64,000 bases of DNA from Lates calcarifer (lineage: Eukaryota > Chordata > Actinopteri > Centropomidae): positions 21,888,307 through 21,952,306 of the forward strand of contig NC_066845.1 of assembly GCF_001640805.2 (NCBI RefSeq), written 5' to 3'. Shown here piece after piece: positions 50,059 through 59,010 of this stretch (position 1 is its first letter; the number at the start of each line of letters is the position of its first letter). The notes beneath the pieces are model-generated. The model had not been told where the DNA came from. It saw only the letters and a program-made list of their open reading frames with translations, and ran no database searches. The position numbers were made by a program, and so were the translations under genes.

Positions 50059-53000
50059 TTGGGGGTGGGGGCTGGGGGTGGTGCGTGGTGATGGGGAGGG
50101 ATGTTAGGGTCTGTAGATGTCTATGGAGCCTGACAAGTGGAAAAGGGTGAAAGCAAAAGCCAGAACATCAAACAACTTTTCCTTTTATTCCCCAAAGACA
50201 CAGAAAAAGAGAGGAAAAAAACAGCCTAAACTGAAACTTGAATAAAAACCACCAACAATTGAAAGTGATTATTTCTTGACTAGATGAAAGTTTTTGGTAA
50301 GAAATGTTCAACTGCTGCATCGATTATCTACGTGTGTGTATATGTGTGTGTGTGTGTGGGGGGGGGTGGGTGGGTGTTGCTGTAAATTCAATCCAAATAT
50401 CTGACACATTCAAGCTTAAAACTATATGCAATAACTTAAGTTTATTTGACAAACTTTCAAATGGAACCACCCACCCTACCCCCAGAAAACATTAAAACAC
50501 AATGAACTTCCAAAAACTTCTTAAATCTTAAATTAAATACAATATGTATGACACCAGGATTGGGTTTAAAACTAGGTCCTACTGTCATGTCATTGCGATG
50601 AAGTTATGATAAACTCATTACAAACTCCCCATAGAAATATTATAGGAATATTGAACCGCATGGGATGATATAACACTGTAAAGTTTTCTGTTACAAAGAT
50701 ATGCTGAGGACAGACACAATAAAAGTCCCTACAGGACTGTTCAAAAGGTTTTTCACTAATGAAACCTGTCTCTCTTGATCAGATTGTACTCATGCTGTGT
50801 GGCTCTGTTAAAACTGTGGAGTGAGATCTAGTTTCCAATAGTCAGTTAGTTCTAGTTAGTTCTTTCCATTTTGAACTTTTGCTTCGCTACGTTGTAGTAA
50901 GTAAAATAATTATTTTCTCGGTACAATCAGCATCAAAGTTGGATACAATTAGAACCATGTATTAATAATCTACATATAATAAAACGCTGTTTTAAAAAAA
51001 TATGATTAACTCTGCCCACCTTTGAATAACAACAACATTCTTGCCTTGTTTTTGAGAGTCTTTGTAGAAATGGCCTTCTTACCTGCGTTATATGCAGCCA
51101 GCTCAGCACCCGGCCCGGGACTTTTCCTCTTCCTAGGCCGGCCTTTCTGCACTGTCCCCACACCGTTGAAGTAGGATAGTCCAAGCGTGTTGGCCGGGCC
51201 CAGCCCTTTGTGCGGGACAACGTCCGCGTGGTTAAAATGTGTCTGATATTCTCCCTGGATGAGAGTCTCAAAGTGCAGCCGACAGTACACCAGACTGTCC
51301 TTCATGCCAAAGTGGTCCCCGGTGGTGAGCATCTTGCTGCACGTGGTGCAGGTGAAGCAGTTGAGGTGGTAGACCAGGTCCCGGGCTCGCATCACCATCT
51401 CCGACGCAGAGATCCCCAGGTGGCACCGAGCGCATCTCTGCACCGAAAATCTTCTGCGGACAACACAGAAACCTCATCAGCGGCTGGACACGGAGCCACG
51501 CAGGCCTGCGGTGTTAGTATGGACCAGCCTGGACCAGCTTTGCTTATGTGAAAGCAGTCGAACTTTCACGCAGTTCAAAAAGTTTCCCTGTCTGCTAATG
51601 ATGTGAATTCACACGAGACTTTAACGTCAGCCACATGCTGTGCACCAGTTTTAGAAAGTAATGAAATGTGTATATCAGCCCGATGTGACGATTGTTGGCG
51701 TTTTAAACTAAACCTGACGTGGAATTGTGGCATTTTCACGTTTCTAATTTAACAATAACTCTTTATTCAAAGAACCAAAGCTTCATAGGGCCTCCCTGTC
51801 AGTAACTGGTGGGAGTGTGAGGAGGGGGCCACAGACAGCTGCTAAACCTAAAAGTAGCGTTTTGATTATCTGGATTTCAGTGAAGAGTTTCACCACAAAC
51901 AGTGTGTTTCTGTCTGCCCACACACCATTTCCTAAACATATAATATACTGGATCTGTAAACAGTAAAATGTTGATGTTTAATTATGCCACAAAATATCAG
52001 CTGTCATTAGCTGTCAATAACAACATTTGTTTTCTCAGGCCCATAATGAGGCTTATCCTCATTTTTTCCTGGATTTTTGGAACCAAATCAAAACTGTCAA
52101 AAAAACAGTTTTTATTGACGCATCTCTGCATTGTAATTCCTTTTCAAACAACACCTGGTCTTTTGAGGTGTTACTTTAACTGTAAGAGAATACAAATATT
52201 TCCAGTCATAGTTGTTAGTTAATTTGGAACACATATATCCCTATCAGTCACTAGCGTCATTAATACTGTCACAAACACCGGTTCGTCCCGGACACCTCTG
52301 GGTGGACTGTGCAGGTCCAGGCCGTGTGCGCCCTCCTACCTGTAGTAATCCTCCTTGCAGTAGATGCTGCCGTCCTTGCTGAAGCAGGTGAGTTCAGACT
52401 CCAGGTTGAGTTTGCATTCGCAGCACTTGAGGCAGCGCATGTGCCACTGTTTGTCCACGGCCAGCAGGTAGTAGCGGTCCGCGATCTTCCTGCCGCAGCC
52501 CGCGCACAGAGCCACGCGCTCGCTGGTCATACACGGCATGGACTGCAGGTCAACAAGGAGAGAGGCACGAGGCCACAGCGCCAGGACATGATTACTGAGA
52601 AAAAAGTTAGAGGAATCTACACGACCTTCTGAAAGACCAATATTAAATCAAAATAACACGGGAGAGGAAGTAAAACTCTATGAAATCAATTCTGTCATCG
52701 CACCACAGCCACCACTCACATACTGGGAGATTATAGAGATATTATACAGAAATGTTACATTAAAATGGTGAATTGTTACCGTTTGGACAACCTCAATAAT
52801 ACCATACACAAATATAATGATACTGAATTAAAATTGTGGGTTCTAAAATGCGATTGAGTAAGAAAAGGTCAGTGAACTCTGCTACTGCCACAATCTGAGA
52901 AATGAGAAATGATCCGGGAGTATTTTAATTACGGTAAAGGAAATTATGGGTTAACACACAGACAGACTCTCTACTATGATTAATATGAATTACAATGCTA

Positions 53001-54155
53001 ACGCAGGAAATTATATTAAGCACTTAATGTCTTTATTATAATATTTGTGGTAATTCCACCCTACTGCAGAAAATACAAGGAGAAAAAAATCTGCATTTTT
53101 ACATAAATCAACGATTAAGAACTACTGAGTCTGGGATTCTAGAAATATATTTATTTTGGTTGAGTACATCACTGGAGTCTGTGCAAATAATAATGATAAT
53201 AATAATAATAATAATAATAAAAGGTGCTATAACAGCCTTATTAATTAGAGGCTTAGTTCGTTCAATATGATTTATTTGAGGCCTCCAAAATAGATTCACG
53301 TGCAGGCACACATGGACACGCACATATAATAATCATTTGTAAATAAAGACGGAAGCGGAATAAAATGTTTCTCTGTCCCATCGTCTCCGTCTCTTCTTTT
53401 ATTTCCACTGAGTGACATTTAAATGTTTTCACTGACCTCTCAAATTCTAATAATTGCATTTTTATTGAACTGTAGATATAGAAAAGAAGGAGAGAGTGTA
53501 ACGCTACTTTTCTTTTATAAAAATAATAAGGACACGTGTGACCGTGTTTGACTGTTGATGTTTGGAAAAATATATTTCATGTTTTTTTATGAATCATTGA
53601 AAATGTGTCTTGTTTGAGCGCCGTCTTGATCGCGTTTAGCGTGTTTTGAACACGTTGTTGAAAGCTAATTTAAGGGAAATTAATAATTTTAAGGACAAAT
53701 GCAATGTGTAAAAAAAATGCAGCTTGTTCAGCTCTGAAGCCGTTTGAAAAGGGCTTTTTAGATGAAACAGTGGCTGAGGAAGGAACAATATCTGTTTTAT
53801 AAAGCAACTAAATAATAAGTTGGGATAGTTAGTGGAGACTTTTTTGAGTAAAACGTGTTCAGAGCTGAAACTAAGTGCTTGGAGCTGTGAGAGCGCAGCC
53901 ACTGTCACATGTTTCCAGGCTGCCATGCTGCCTGCGCTAACAAGCCGAGAGGGCCAAATGAATCTTTCCTACCGTCTCTGATTCCCCCATATCGATGGCT
54001 GAGCTGATGGCTGCTGACTCGCTCTTTCCTCTCCGGTCCATTTCTTCCACCACACCGTGCACGTCGCCTCCAGGGAGGCCATGGAAAAGCATCGTTGCCG
54101 CAGAGGGGAGAATATTATAACTGTTCTCTTCGGATCTGCAAGCCAAGATGTCCAT
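44769..54155 (-). CDS. lhx2: LIM-homeobox transcription factor Lhx2, complete, five coding exons
   Basis: Nuclear transcription factor of the Apterous/LHX2-LHX9 group. Family knowledge: it binds TAATTA-type DNA, its LIM domains recruit LDB-type cofactors, and it acts in eye, forebrain and limb development. Joining 54155-53973, 52542-52340, 51453-51083, 48360-48155 and 45059-44769 gives 417 codons plus TGA. Residues about 74-126 form LIM1 (CAGC, HMRC-LKC, CEC, CKED) and 136-189 form LIM2 (CARC, HLNC, CTTC, CRLH). A basic KGRPRKRK stretch lies near 232-239 and the homeodomain at about 276-335, with WFQN at 323-326. The C-terminus ends in QTTLTSLF. Markers favouring LHX2 over LHX9 are ISSAID in exon 1, NLESELTCFSKDG in LIM1, ARDLVYHLNCFTCTTC in LIM2, and GPGAELAAYNA before the intron. 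Human LHX2 is 406 residues and carries an alanine run that is absent here. Paralogue a or b is not resolved. No neighbouring gene is visible within the window. Confidence 0.96.
45060..48154 (-). other. lhx2 intron 4 (inside the homeodomain)
   Basis: About 3.1 kb between exons 4 and 5. The exon-4-proximal part (47850-48154) is open in the coding frame. Minus-strand AATAAA candidates lie near 47513-47508 and 47224-47219, beyond that frame's stop. The exon-5-proximal end is an ATT microsatellite (45070-45113). The rest is AT-rich with no coding signal. A stretch around 46130-46330 resembles an interspersed repeat, but I cannot assign it. Confidence 0.85.
45070..45113. repeat. ATT trinucleotide microsatellite next to an lhx2 splice acceptor
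   Basis: About 14 ATT units with one interruption, ending about 11 bases from the exon 5 boundary in intron 4. On the transcript it reads as AAT units immediately before TTTATTCCTGCAG, where a polypyrimidine tract would normally lie. Confidence 0.95.
48155..48360 (-). CDS. lhx2: lhx2 coding exon 4 (first 46 homeodomain residues)
   Basis: The acceptor is TTGGCCCACAG and the donor is GTAACC; the exon is 206 bases and leaves in phase 0. It encodes ALSCNENDGESMDRDSQYSS, then SQKTKRMRTSFKHHQLRTMK and the rest of the homeodomain up to KRVLQ. The intron falls between homeodomain residues 46 and 47, a position shared by many homeobox genes. The frame stays open for about 101 codons past the donor, as described separately. 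Confidence 0.97.
48842..48870. repeat. Imperfect CA microsatellite in lhx2 intron 3
   Basis: AC units with ATAC interruptions. Confidence 0.85.
49996..50057. repeat. Compound (TGG)n(TG)n microsatellite in lhx2 intron 3
   Basis: About 11 TGG units run directly into about 13 TG units, followed by further G-rich sequence to about 50100. Confidence 0.95.
50331..50375. repeat. TG/G-rich simple repeat in lhx2 intron 3
   Basis: Interrupted TG units followed by a run of nine G and GGGTGGGTGGG. Confidence 0.9.
51083..51453 (-). CDS. lhx2: lhx2 coding exon 3 (LIM domain 2 and basic linker)
   Basis: The acceptor is TTGTCCGCAG and the donor is GTAAGA; the exon is 371 bases, entering in phase 2 and leaving in phase 1. 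It encodes RFSVQRCARCHLGISASEM, the remainder of LIM2 ending CRLHFE, then a linker with FNHADVVPHKGLGPANTLG and the basic GTVQKGRPRKRKSPGPG segment, a likely nuclear-localisation signal. Where mammalian LHX2 has a polyalanine run after HADV, this protein has VPHKGLG. The exon is GC-richer than its surroundings and contains many CpGs. Confidence 0.96.
51454..52339 (-). other. lhx2 intron 2
   Basis: About 0.9 kb separating LIM1 from LIM2. No repeat and no alternative exon were recognised. The part near 51480-51720 is CpG-richer and continuous with exon 3. Confidence 0.85.
52340..52542 (-). CDS. lhx2: lhx2 coding exon 2 (LIM domain 1)
   Basis: The acceptor is TTGACCTGCAG and the donor is GTAGGA; the exon is 203 bases and ends in phase 2. 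It encodes SMPCMTSERVALCAGCGRK and then the rest of the first LIM zinc-binding domain through KEDYYR. All eight zinc ligands are present (CxxC, HxxC, CxxC, CxxD). Compared with the family consensus as I remember it (PSISSDR before the domain, CGGKISDR inside), this copy reads PCMTSER and CGRKIADR, which may mark one of the fish duplicates. Confidence 0.96.
52543..53972 (-). other. lhx2 intron 1
   Basis: About 1.4 kb. It contains an AAT microsatellite (53185-53221) and AT-rich sequence with several TAAT cores near 53660-53700, which are possible homeodomain sites. No coding signal apart from antisense chance frames. Confidence 0.8.
53185..53221. repeat. AAT trinucleotide microsatellite in lhx2 intron 1
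   Basis: About 12 AAT units with a TGAT interruption. Confidence 0.93.
53973..54155 (-). CDS. lhx2: lhx2 coding exon 1 (N-terminus)
   Basis: This exon encodes 61 residues from the first in-frame ATG (54155-54153). A TGA lies in frame upstream at 54188-54186, so the frame cannot extend further without upstream splicing. The second ATG (54092-54090) begins MLFHGLPGGDVHG, the usual LHX2 start, and has A at -3; the first ATG has C at -3 and G at +4, a weaker context. The exon ends ISSAIDMGESET followed by the donor GTAGGA (phase 0). The 21 residues between the two ATGs (starting MDILACRSEENSY) resemble the N-terminus of LHX9, so I keep the upstream start as possible. Which ATG is used is not decidable from sequence alone. 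Confidence 0.9.
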
Positions 54156-55470
54156 CAGAGGCAAAACCCGGCGCAATAATGTCACTCAAAATTCTGTCTT
54201 TTTTAGGTTTTCCTTTCTTGCCGTGACAAGTGAGAAATCCAGATCAGGGAGGAAAAAATATGAGGGAAAAATTGGACACGTGCTCTCCTCACTACGTCTC
54301 ATCTACCAATGGAAACCGTCATCCGAATCTCTGCAGCTCTCATTATTAATAAGCTCTGATTAATTCATAAATAACCGCACAGATTCCGCTTCTATCACTG
54401 GAATCTATTTTCTCTTAGGTATGATTTTATTTATGATATTGTGATGATTTTTTGTTATTATCAACTGCTCTTTCTATGTTTTCTTTTCCATTTACGTTGA
54501 ATAAACATACCAACTATGGAAGCCCCTGCAGCACGGGTCTTCGCACCGATGCCTCCTCCTCGCCGGGAGTAATATTTCAGGATTTCGACAGTCTGCAAGG
54601 CATCGATAATTTCTCCCCTTTTTTCTGTAGAACAATAAAGTAAGTTTTTACAACTAACACTGCCAGAGCTAGGCAGCAGCCTGTTACTGCATCACAGTCA
54701 GAAAGAACCAAAATTATATTTCCAAAAAAAAGCTGACAGGGAGGCTGTGAGAAAGGCTTCTTCCCCTCTGGGTTCAACAGTCCAAGTTGATACGGACAGC
54801 AGCTGATTTCTGTCGCTCAAACAACTCTTTGCTTTGCAGAGTTGTAGAAAAATAGAAAAATGTAAAAACACATAGCCTTTGCTTTATAAAATCCGACCGG
54901 TCGTCTGGTAAAAGCAGTTTTCCTTTACAGCAGTCTGTTAAATTAATGTTTTGTCTTTTGTCAAGGAGGCCGCGTTCATGTCCGTAACAGCAGAAGAGGA
55001 GGAGTTGGCTTTATTTTGACTGATGATAGGCGAGTGTTAGCTGGCCCCCCAAAACCGCCGTTCCTCCTTCTCAAGTCCCGGTTGGACTCTCCGCTCCTTA
55101 TTAACGGGGCCCTGTTGCGTCACGACGCACCATTTATGTTCATTGGCTGTTCCGCCGTCACCGAACTGTTTGGTTATACTTTTACCGACCGGTCTGAAAA
55201 AGCAGCACCCTCTGTGCCTCCACCGACCGCCGTCTCCCTCATCTGTCTGTCCGGAGCTGCGGTTTGAAAGGCCAGTTTCAAAGAAAGAGGAGAGAAGTCA
55301 AAGCAGGAGAGGCGCTCAGTCTTCTTAAGTGTTGGAGCTGTGTGTATGTGCGCACCAAGGAGGTCTGCTGGGACCTGCTCAAGTGACGCACAGAGAGGGT
55401 TCCACACAGCACCACACTGCTGCTGCTGCTGCTGCTGCTCACACCCTCTCCAAGGCACCAACACTCACTG
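54156..55470 (-). promoter_or_regulatory. Probable lhx2 5' leader and promoter zone
   Basis: This lies directly upstream of lhx2 on its strand. CpG-containing, GC-richer sequence occupies about 54960-55320, with an inverted CCAAT (ATTGGC near 55142) and a CRE-like TGCGTCAC near 55116. A TATAAA on the minus strand lies at 54888-54883, which would give a leader of about 0.7 kb. A TAAT-rich block lies at 54340-54375. The transcription start is not determined, so treat this as a zone rather than a mapped promoter. Confidence 0.4.
55417..55439. repeat. CTG trinucleotide repeat in the lhx2 5' flank
   Basis: Seven CTG units (CAG on the lhx2 strand). It generates a short polyserine or polyglutamine run in chance frames. 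No gene is claimed. Confidence 0.9.
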
Positions 55471-56015
55471 TACACATCCTGCAGGGGTGGACTAAAGTGC
55501 AAGTCCTGGCAAAATGGTTTATAACATAAAGACTCACATAACTCTTAATTCTTGAATCCGTTTGATCCAGAAACACTTAAGTGAAACAAACAAAAACAAA
55601 CCGTGAACACACCACTGCTTCTGGAGGTGAATGTCAAATTCTCACAATAAACTGCATCCACAACTTTGACTCACATTTGGCCTGTAAGTGTGACTGTTTT
55701 CTCAGAACTCACATGAAACGCTTTATTTTTCTAAGAATGTAAAAACACTGTGCCACCTTTACCCAGAGATATTAAAATCCAATCGAGGAAAACAACGCGA
55801 GACAATCAACCTGCAGAAATGAACTGAAACTGCAACTTCATACAATTCTATAATTGTTTTATTATATGATTTATTTAAAACTTTGTGTAAATGGGTTTTA
55901 AAAATCGTTTTGGCATCCTGAGTGTTTATTTTACATTTATGTATCCTCGATTCTATTTGTTAAAAATGTGTATATTTCCTAGAAAGAGCTTCATATTTTG
56001 AATTCCAGTCAGTGA
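55471..56015. other. lhx2 5' flank, no feature recognised
   Basis: AT-rich, unassigned. Confidence 0.45.
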
Positions 56016-56019
56016 TTTG

Positions 56020-56245
56020 ATGTCATTTGAAGCCAGCGGCTCCCTGTATTTCCACCTCAGACAGAGAAAGCAGTTTGATTCAGCAGCGGGAGCTGCAAAG
56101 TGAAGCTGAACAGATCCGGGATCCGCTCATTCTAATTAGCTCTCTGCTCTTAATTGGGAGGGGAAAGTGGACTTCGTCATCAGAGAACGTGTTTGAGGAC
56201 CGGAGGAAAGGTTTGATCTTTCACAAAAGACGGTAGTTGCGGCGG
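56020..56245. promoter_or_regulatory. Candidate conserved non-coding element 5' of lhx2
   Basis: Repeat-free sequence about 1.9 kb upstream of the lhx2 start, with palindromic CTAATTAG at 56132-56139 and TTAATTG at about 56150. It also contains AGATCCGGGATCCG and a TCF-like CTTTGAT-type core near 56213. No reading frame of interest. Regulatory function is inferred. Confidence 0.4.
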
Positions 56246-56519
56246 TGTGGGAGAAAATTACATGTTAACACATCACCACTCTGCTTTTGTTGTTTGAAAC
56301 TGAAGTCGGTCCAGTTTGTGAAATGATTAAGAAAGAAATCCATCCGGCCAATCACCCCCCTCTTTCTTTCTATATTTTTAAATATAAAAACAATATCTCA
56401 GTAGCAGATTTATTCGCTAAAACAAAATCAGAAATTACGTTTTTGAATATTTCTAATTCCTTTCCATTTCCTTGCTTTTCCCAGAAATACCTGTCTCCCC
56501 CCTCCCACGCATAACAGTC

Positions 56520-56720
56520 CCTGTTTAGGCTATTGTGAAATTTTATTGCACAAATATGATGTTAAGCTCCGAAATCCTTATGCAAATCACCCCTCCTGTA
56601 ATACCCTTAATTGAATACATGCATATTTATCATCTGCGTTTTCTGCTATAAGGCTGGGTTTATACATTAAACATAGCGACAGCGGGCATGTCTGCGGGCG
56701 TGTATGAAATATGATATTAG
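56520..56720. promoter_or_regulatory. Candidate conserved non-coding element with octamer motif
   Basis: Contains a perfect POU octamer ATGCAAAT at 56580-56587 and CCTTAATTGAATACATGCAT with a further octamer-like core near 56620. Repeat-free. Regulatory function is inferred. Confidence 0.35.
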
Positions 56721-57089
56721 GCGGTAATGTAAGATTAAGGAAAACATATCAGTTTGTATCTATTTGTATCAAATGCTGGCTTGTTTCTCTGGTTTGATTT
56801 AAGTCACTTGTCAGAATAAAAAAACGCGTTTACACAGAATTTTAGAGATGATTCATGCAAATGTAGGCCGAGGTCTGGATTATATGTTGGAATATTCTCA
56901 GTAATGTGTGTTCACAGAATTCTTTGCAAAGGAGGAGAAAAGTCACAATATGATAATTAACAACAGTATCAAGCGTGTTACGGCAGAGTGCGGGGTGCTG
57001 GTTAAAACAGACCAATATTGAATTCATCTATGTTACATTTATTTAAAAAGGTAAAACTGAATTAATTACAGTTCACCCAGCACACACTG

Positions 57090-57091
<2 letters not shown>

Positions 57092-57167
<76 letters not shown>

Positions 57168-57168
57168 A
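57092..57168. repeat. Compound (CT)n(CA)n microsatellite
   Basis: About 25 CT units followed by about 13 CA units. The frame of 62 codons across it is low complexity and not a gene. Confidence 0.97.
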
Positions 57169-58670
57169 TTTTTCTATTTATTTTTTTATATGGGGCAGCA
57201 GCACTGGGAGATAAAAACATGAGAATCATGAGACAAACTATCACCAACATAGTTGCCAGCTGATTGTCATGTCATGTCATGGAAGCATTATTTATGTTTT
57301 AAGCACAAACTTTCCATCAATTTGTTGATACTCACTGTGATATATATGAGAAAAAAACACACCTCACTCAGATTTTCAACATTAAAAGTTGAATAGCTGA
57401 ATAAAAGGGTTAATCCCACAATCCTCTGTTCAGTGCTGAACCGATGTCAGACTGAAACAATTGATCCCAGGTTCTGTTTCAAAGCATTAGTGCCTCAATC
57501 ATTTTAAAAAAACACTAATGATGAAATTAGAGGCAATGAATTCTGTATGGGCCCATTCTCCAGCAAATTATTCTGAATATACAGTATGTTGTTGTTGTAA
57601 CTAAAATTCTAACGTTTGTCTCTGAGATTTGGTTGAAAAGATTTGGTATCACTATTCTATTTTGTAAATGTTACAGAGGGGTTCATATCAGGTTTGAACC
57701 ATATGATAGTATATACATTAACACACTATACATTTATCTACTGCCAGAGACTGTGTCACACAGTTTACAATCCTAACTCTAACCAGAGATCGGTGACTAT
57801 CATGTTATCATTTCTGGCTGTGTAGGCCATTGTGTGTAATGCTGGAAAACAATGAGCAGGACTGTTTCATTTCATGACAGTATTTGATTTTGATATAGTT
57901 TTTGCATAAACATGATAAAGTGTTTTATTTTTTCAGGTATTTTTTAAATCAGTCATCATGATACAGTACATGATGATATTATATTCAGGGCTGTAACCAA
58001 AACTTTGGGAGTACTCGGTTACTGAATCTGAAAGTCCCTCTGGCACCTGCCCATCACTTATATTTGTCTGCTAGCCTAAAACAGCTGCTTCAAAATATAT
58101 TGAGTTTATAATGACTGAAATCAGTATTGCACATATTGTAGAAATTAGACTTCCTTCAGGTTGCTAAAGAGATACTAAGGACATGCTCTCAATGTCCTGA
58201 ATGGTATAGTAAATGTATTTACTATCTAAAATTGCATGAATTAAGATGAGTGTTTTATCCATATCAGTCACCGATGGTTCAAATGATGTGACCAATATTT
58301 CTCAAATATTAATGCCTGTTAATAAAAGAAGTCACATTTTCACAGTTTCAGTGCTTCTTCCAAAAATGTCTCTCTGCTCAAGGTGTAAAAAGTCAGAAAT
58401 AACAGCTTGAGGACACTAACACTCAGACTTATGAGACTGTTTATGTCAGCCTTTTCCGAGAGAACAACTGAATGTATAATGGAGACAAAATAAAAGTCAA
58501 ATATGACCTGATATCAGGCTCATGTTACTGTAAAACTGTTGTTTAATTGGGTAAATGCTACAAGTTTAGAGTGCACATATCCCAATAAACACTATTGAAC
58601 TAAAAACTAACAGTGTGAGCAGCTAACTTAAACACTTTGTTGAAAGCATATGCCCTTGTGTGTGTATGCG
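57169..58670. other. lhx2 5' flank, no gene recognised
   Basis: AT-rich, unassigned. Confidence 0.5.
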
Positions 58671-58684
58671 TGTTAGGGGGTGGT

Positions 58685-59010
58685 GTAGCTGCTTGTCGAC
58701 GACTAAGATGCTGATGCAGCTCCACTGATTACTCCTTGTCCCATAATGATTTCCAAACGGGGCAGCCATCAATAACACAAATCTGCATTTCTCAGAAAAA
58801 CATCACTCTCGTCAGGCTGCTGGCATCTTTTTGATCTCTTCCTGTTTTTAATTGTATTCAACATAAAGGTAGAGGGGAGGCGTCGGGTGCATGGCTTTAA
58901 TGGGATGCTGCTGTGGAAGTGGGGAGTGGGTTACATGCTCTCTGAGGAGAGCTCGGCTGTAATTAAGAAAGGGAACAAAGCAGAGGAGACTAAAAACACA
59001 TGAAAAGGAG
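58685..59010. promoter_or_regulatory. Candidate conserved non-coding element
   Basis: Repeat-free, balanced composition. Contains CTGATTACTCC, CCCATAATGATTTCC, CATCAATAACAC, TTTTTAATTGTATTC and CTGTAATTAAG, a cluster of homeodomain-type cores. No coding frame. The role is inferred. Confidence 0.33.

Larger units (their letters stand above)
48361..51082 (-). other. lhx2 intron 3
   Basis: About 2.7 kb between the LIM2 and homeodomain exons. It contains three simple repeats (48842-48870, 49996-50057, 50331-50375). The remainder is AT-rich, unassigned sequence. No further exon-like frame with splice sites was seen. Confidence 0.85.

Noticed and set aside
51210..51551. 113-codon plus-strand frame
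   Set aside because: Antisense shadow of lhx2 exon 3 with no domain.
52309..52632. 107-codon plus-strand frame
   Set aside because: Antisense shadow of lhx2 exon 2; its alanine/valine-rich composition comes from the opposite strand's GC-rich coding sequence.
44769..54155. Identification as lhx9 rather than lhx2
   Set aside because: The LIM2 and linker signatures (ARDLVYHLNCFTCTTC, GPGAELAAYNA) and ISSAID match LHX2; only the N-terminal extension is LHX9-like.
55278..55502. Polyserine/polyglutamine frames over the CTG repeat
   Set aside because: Homopolymer runs arise from seven CTG units in the lhx2 5' flank; no flanking coding signal.
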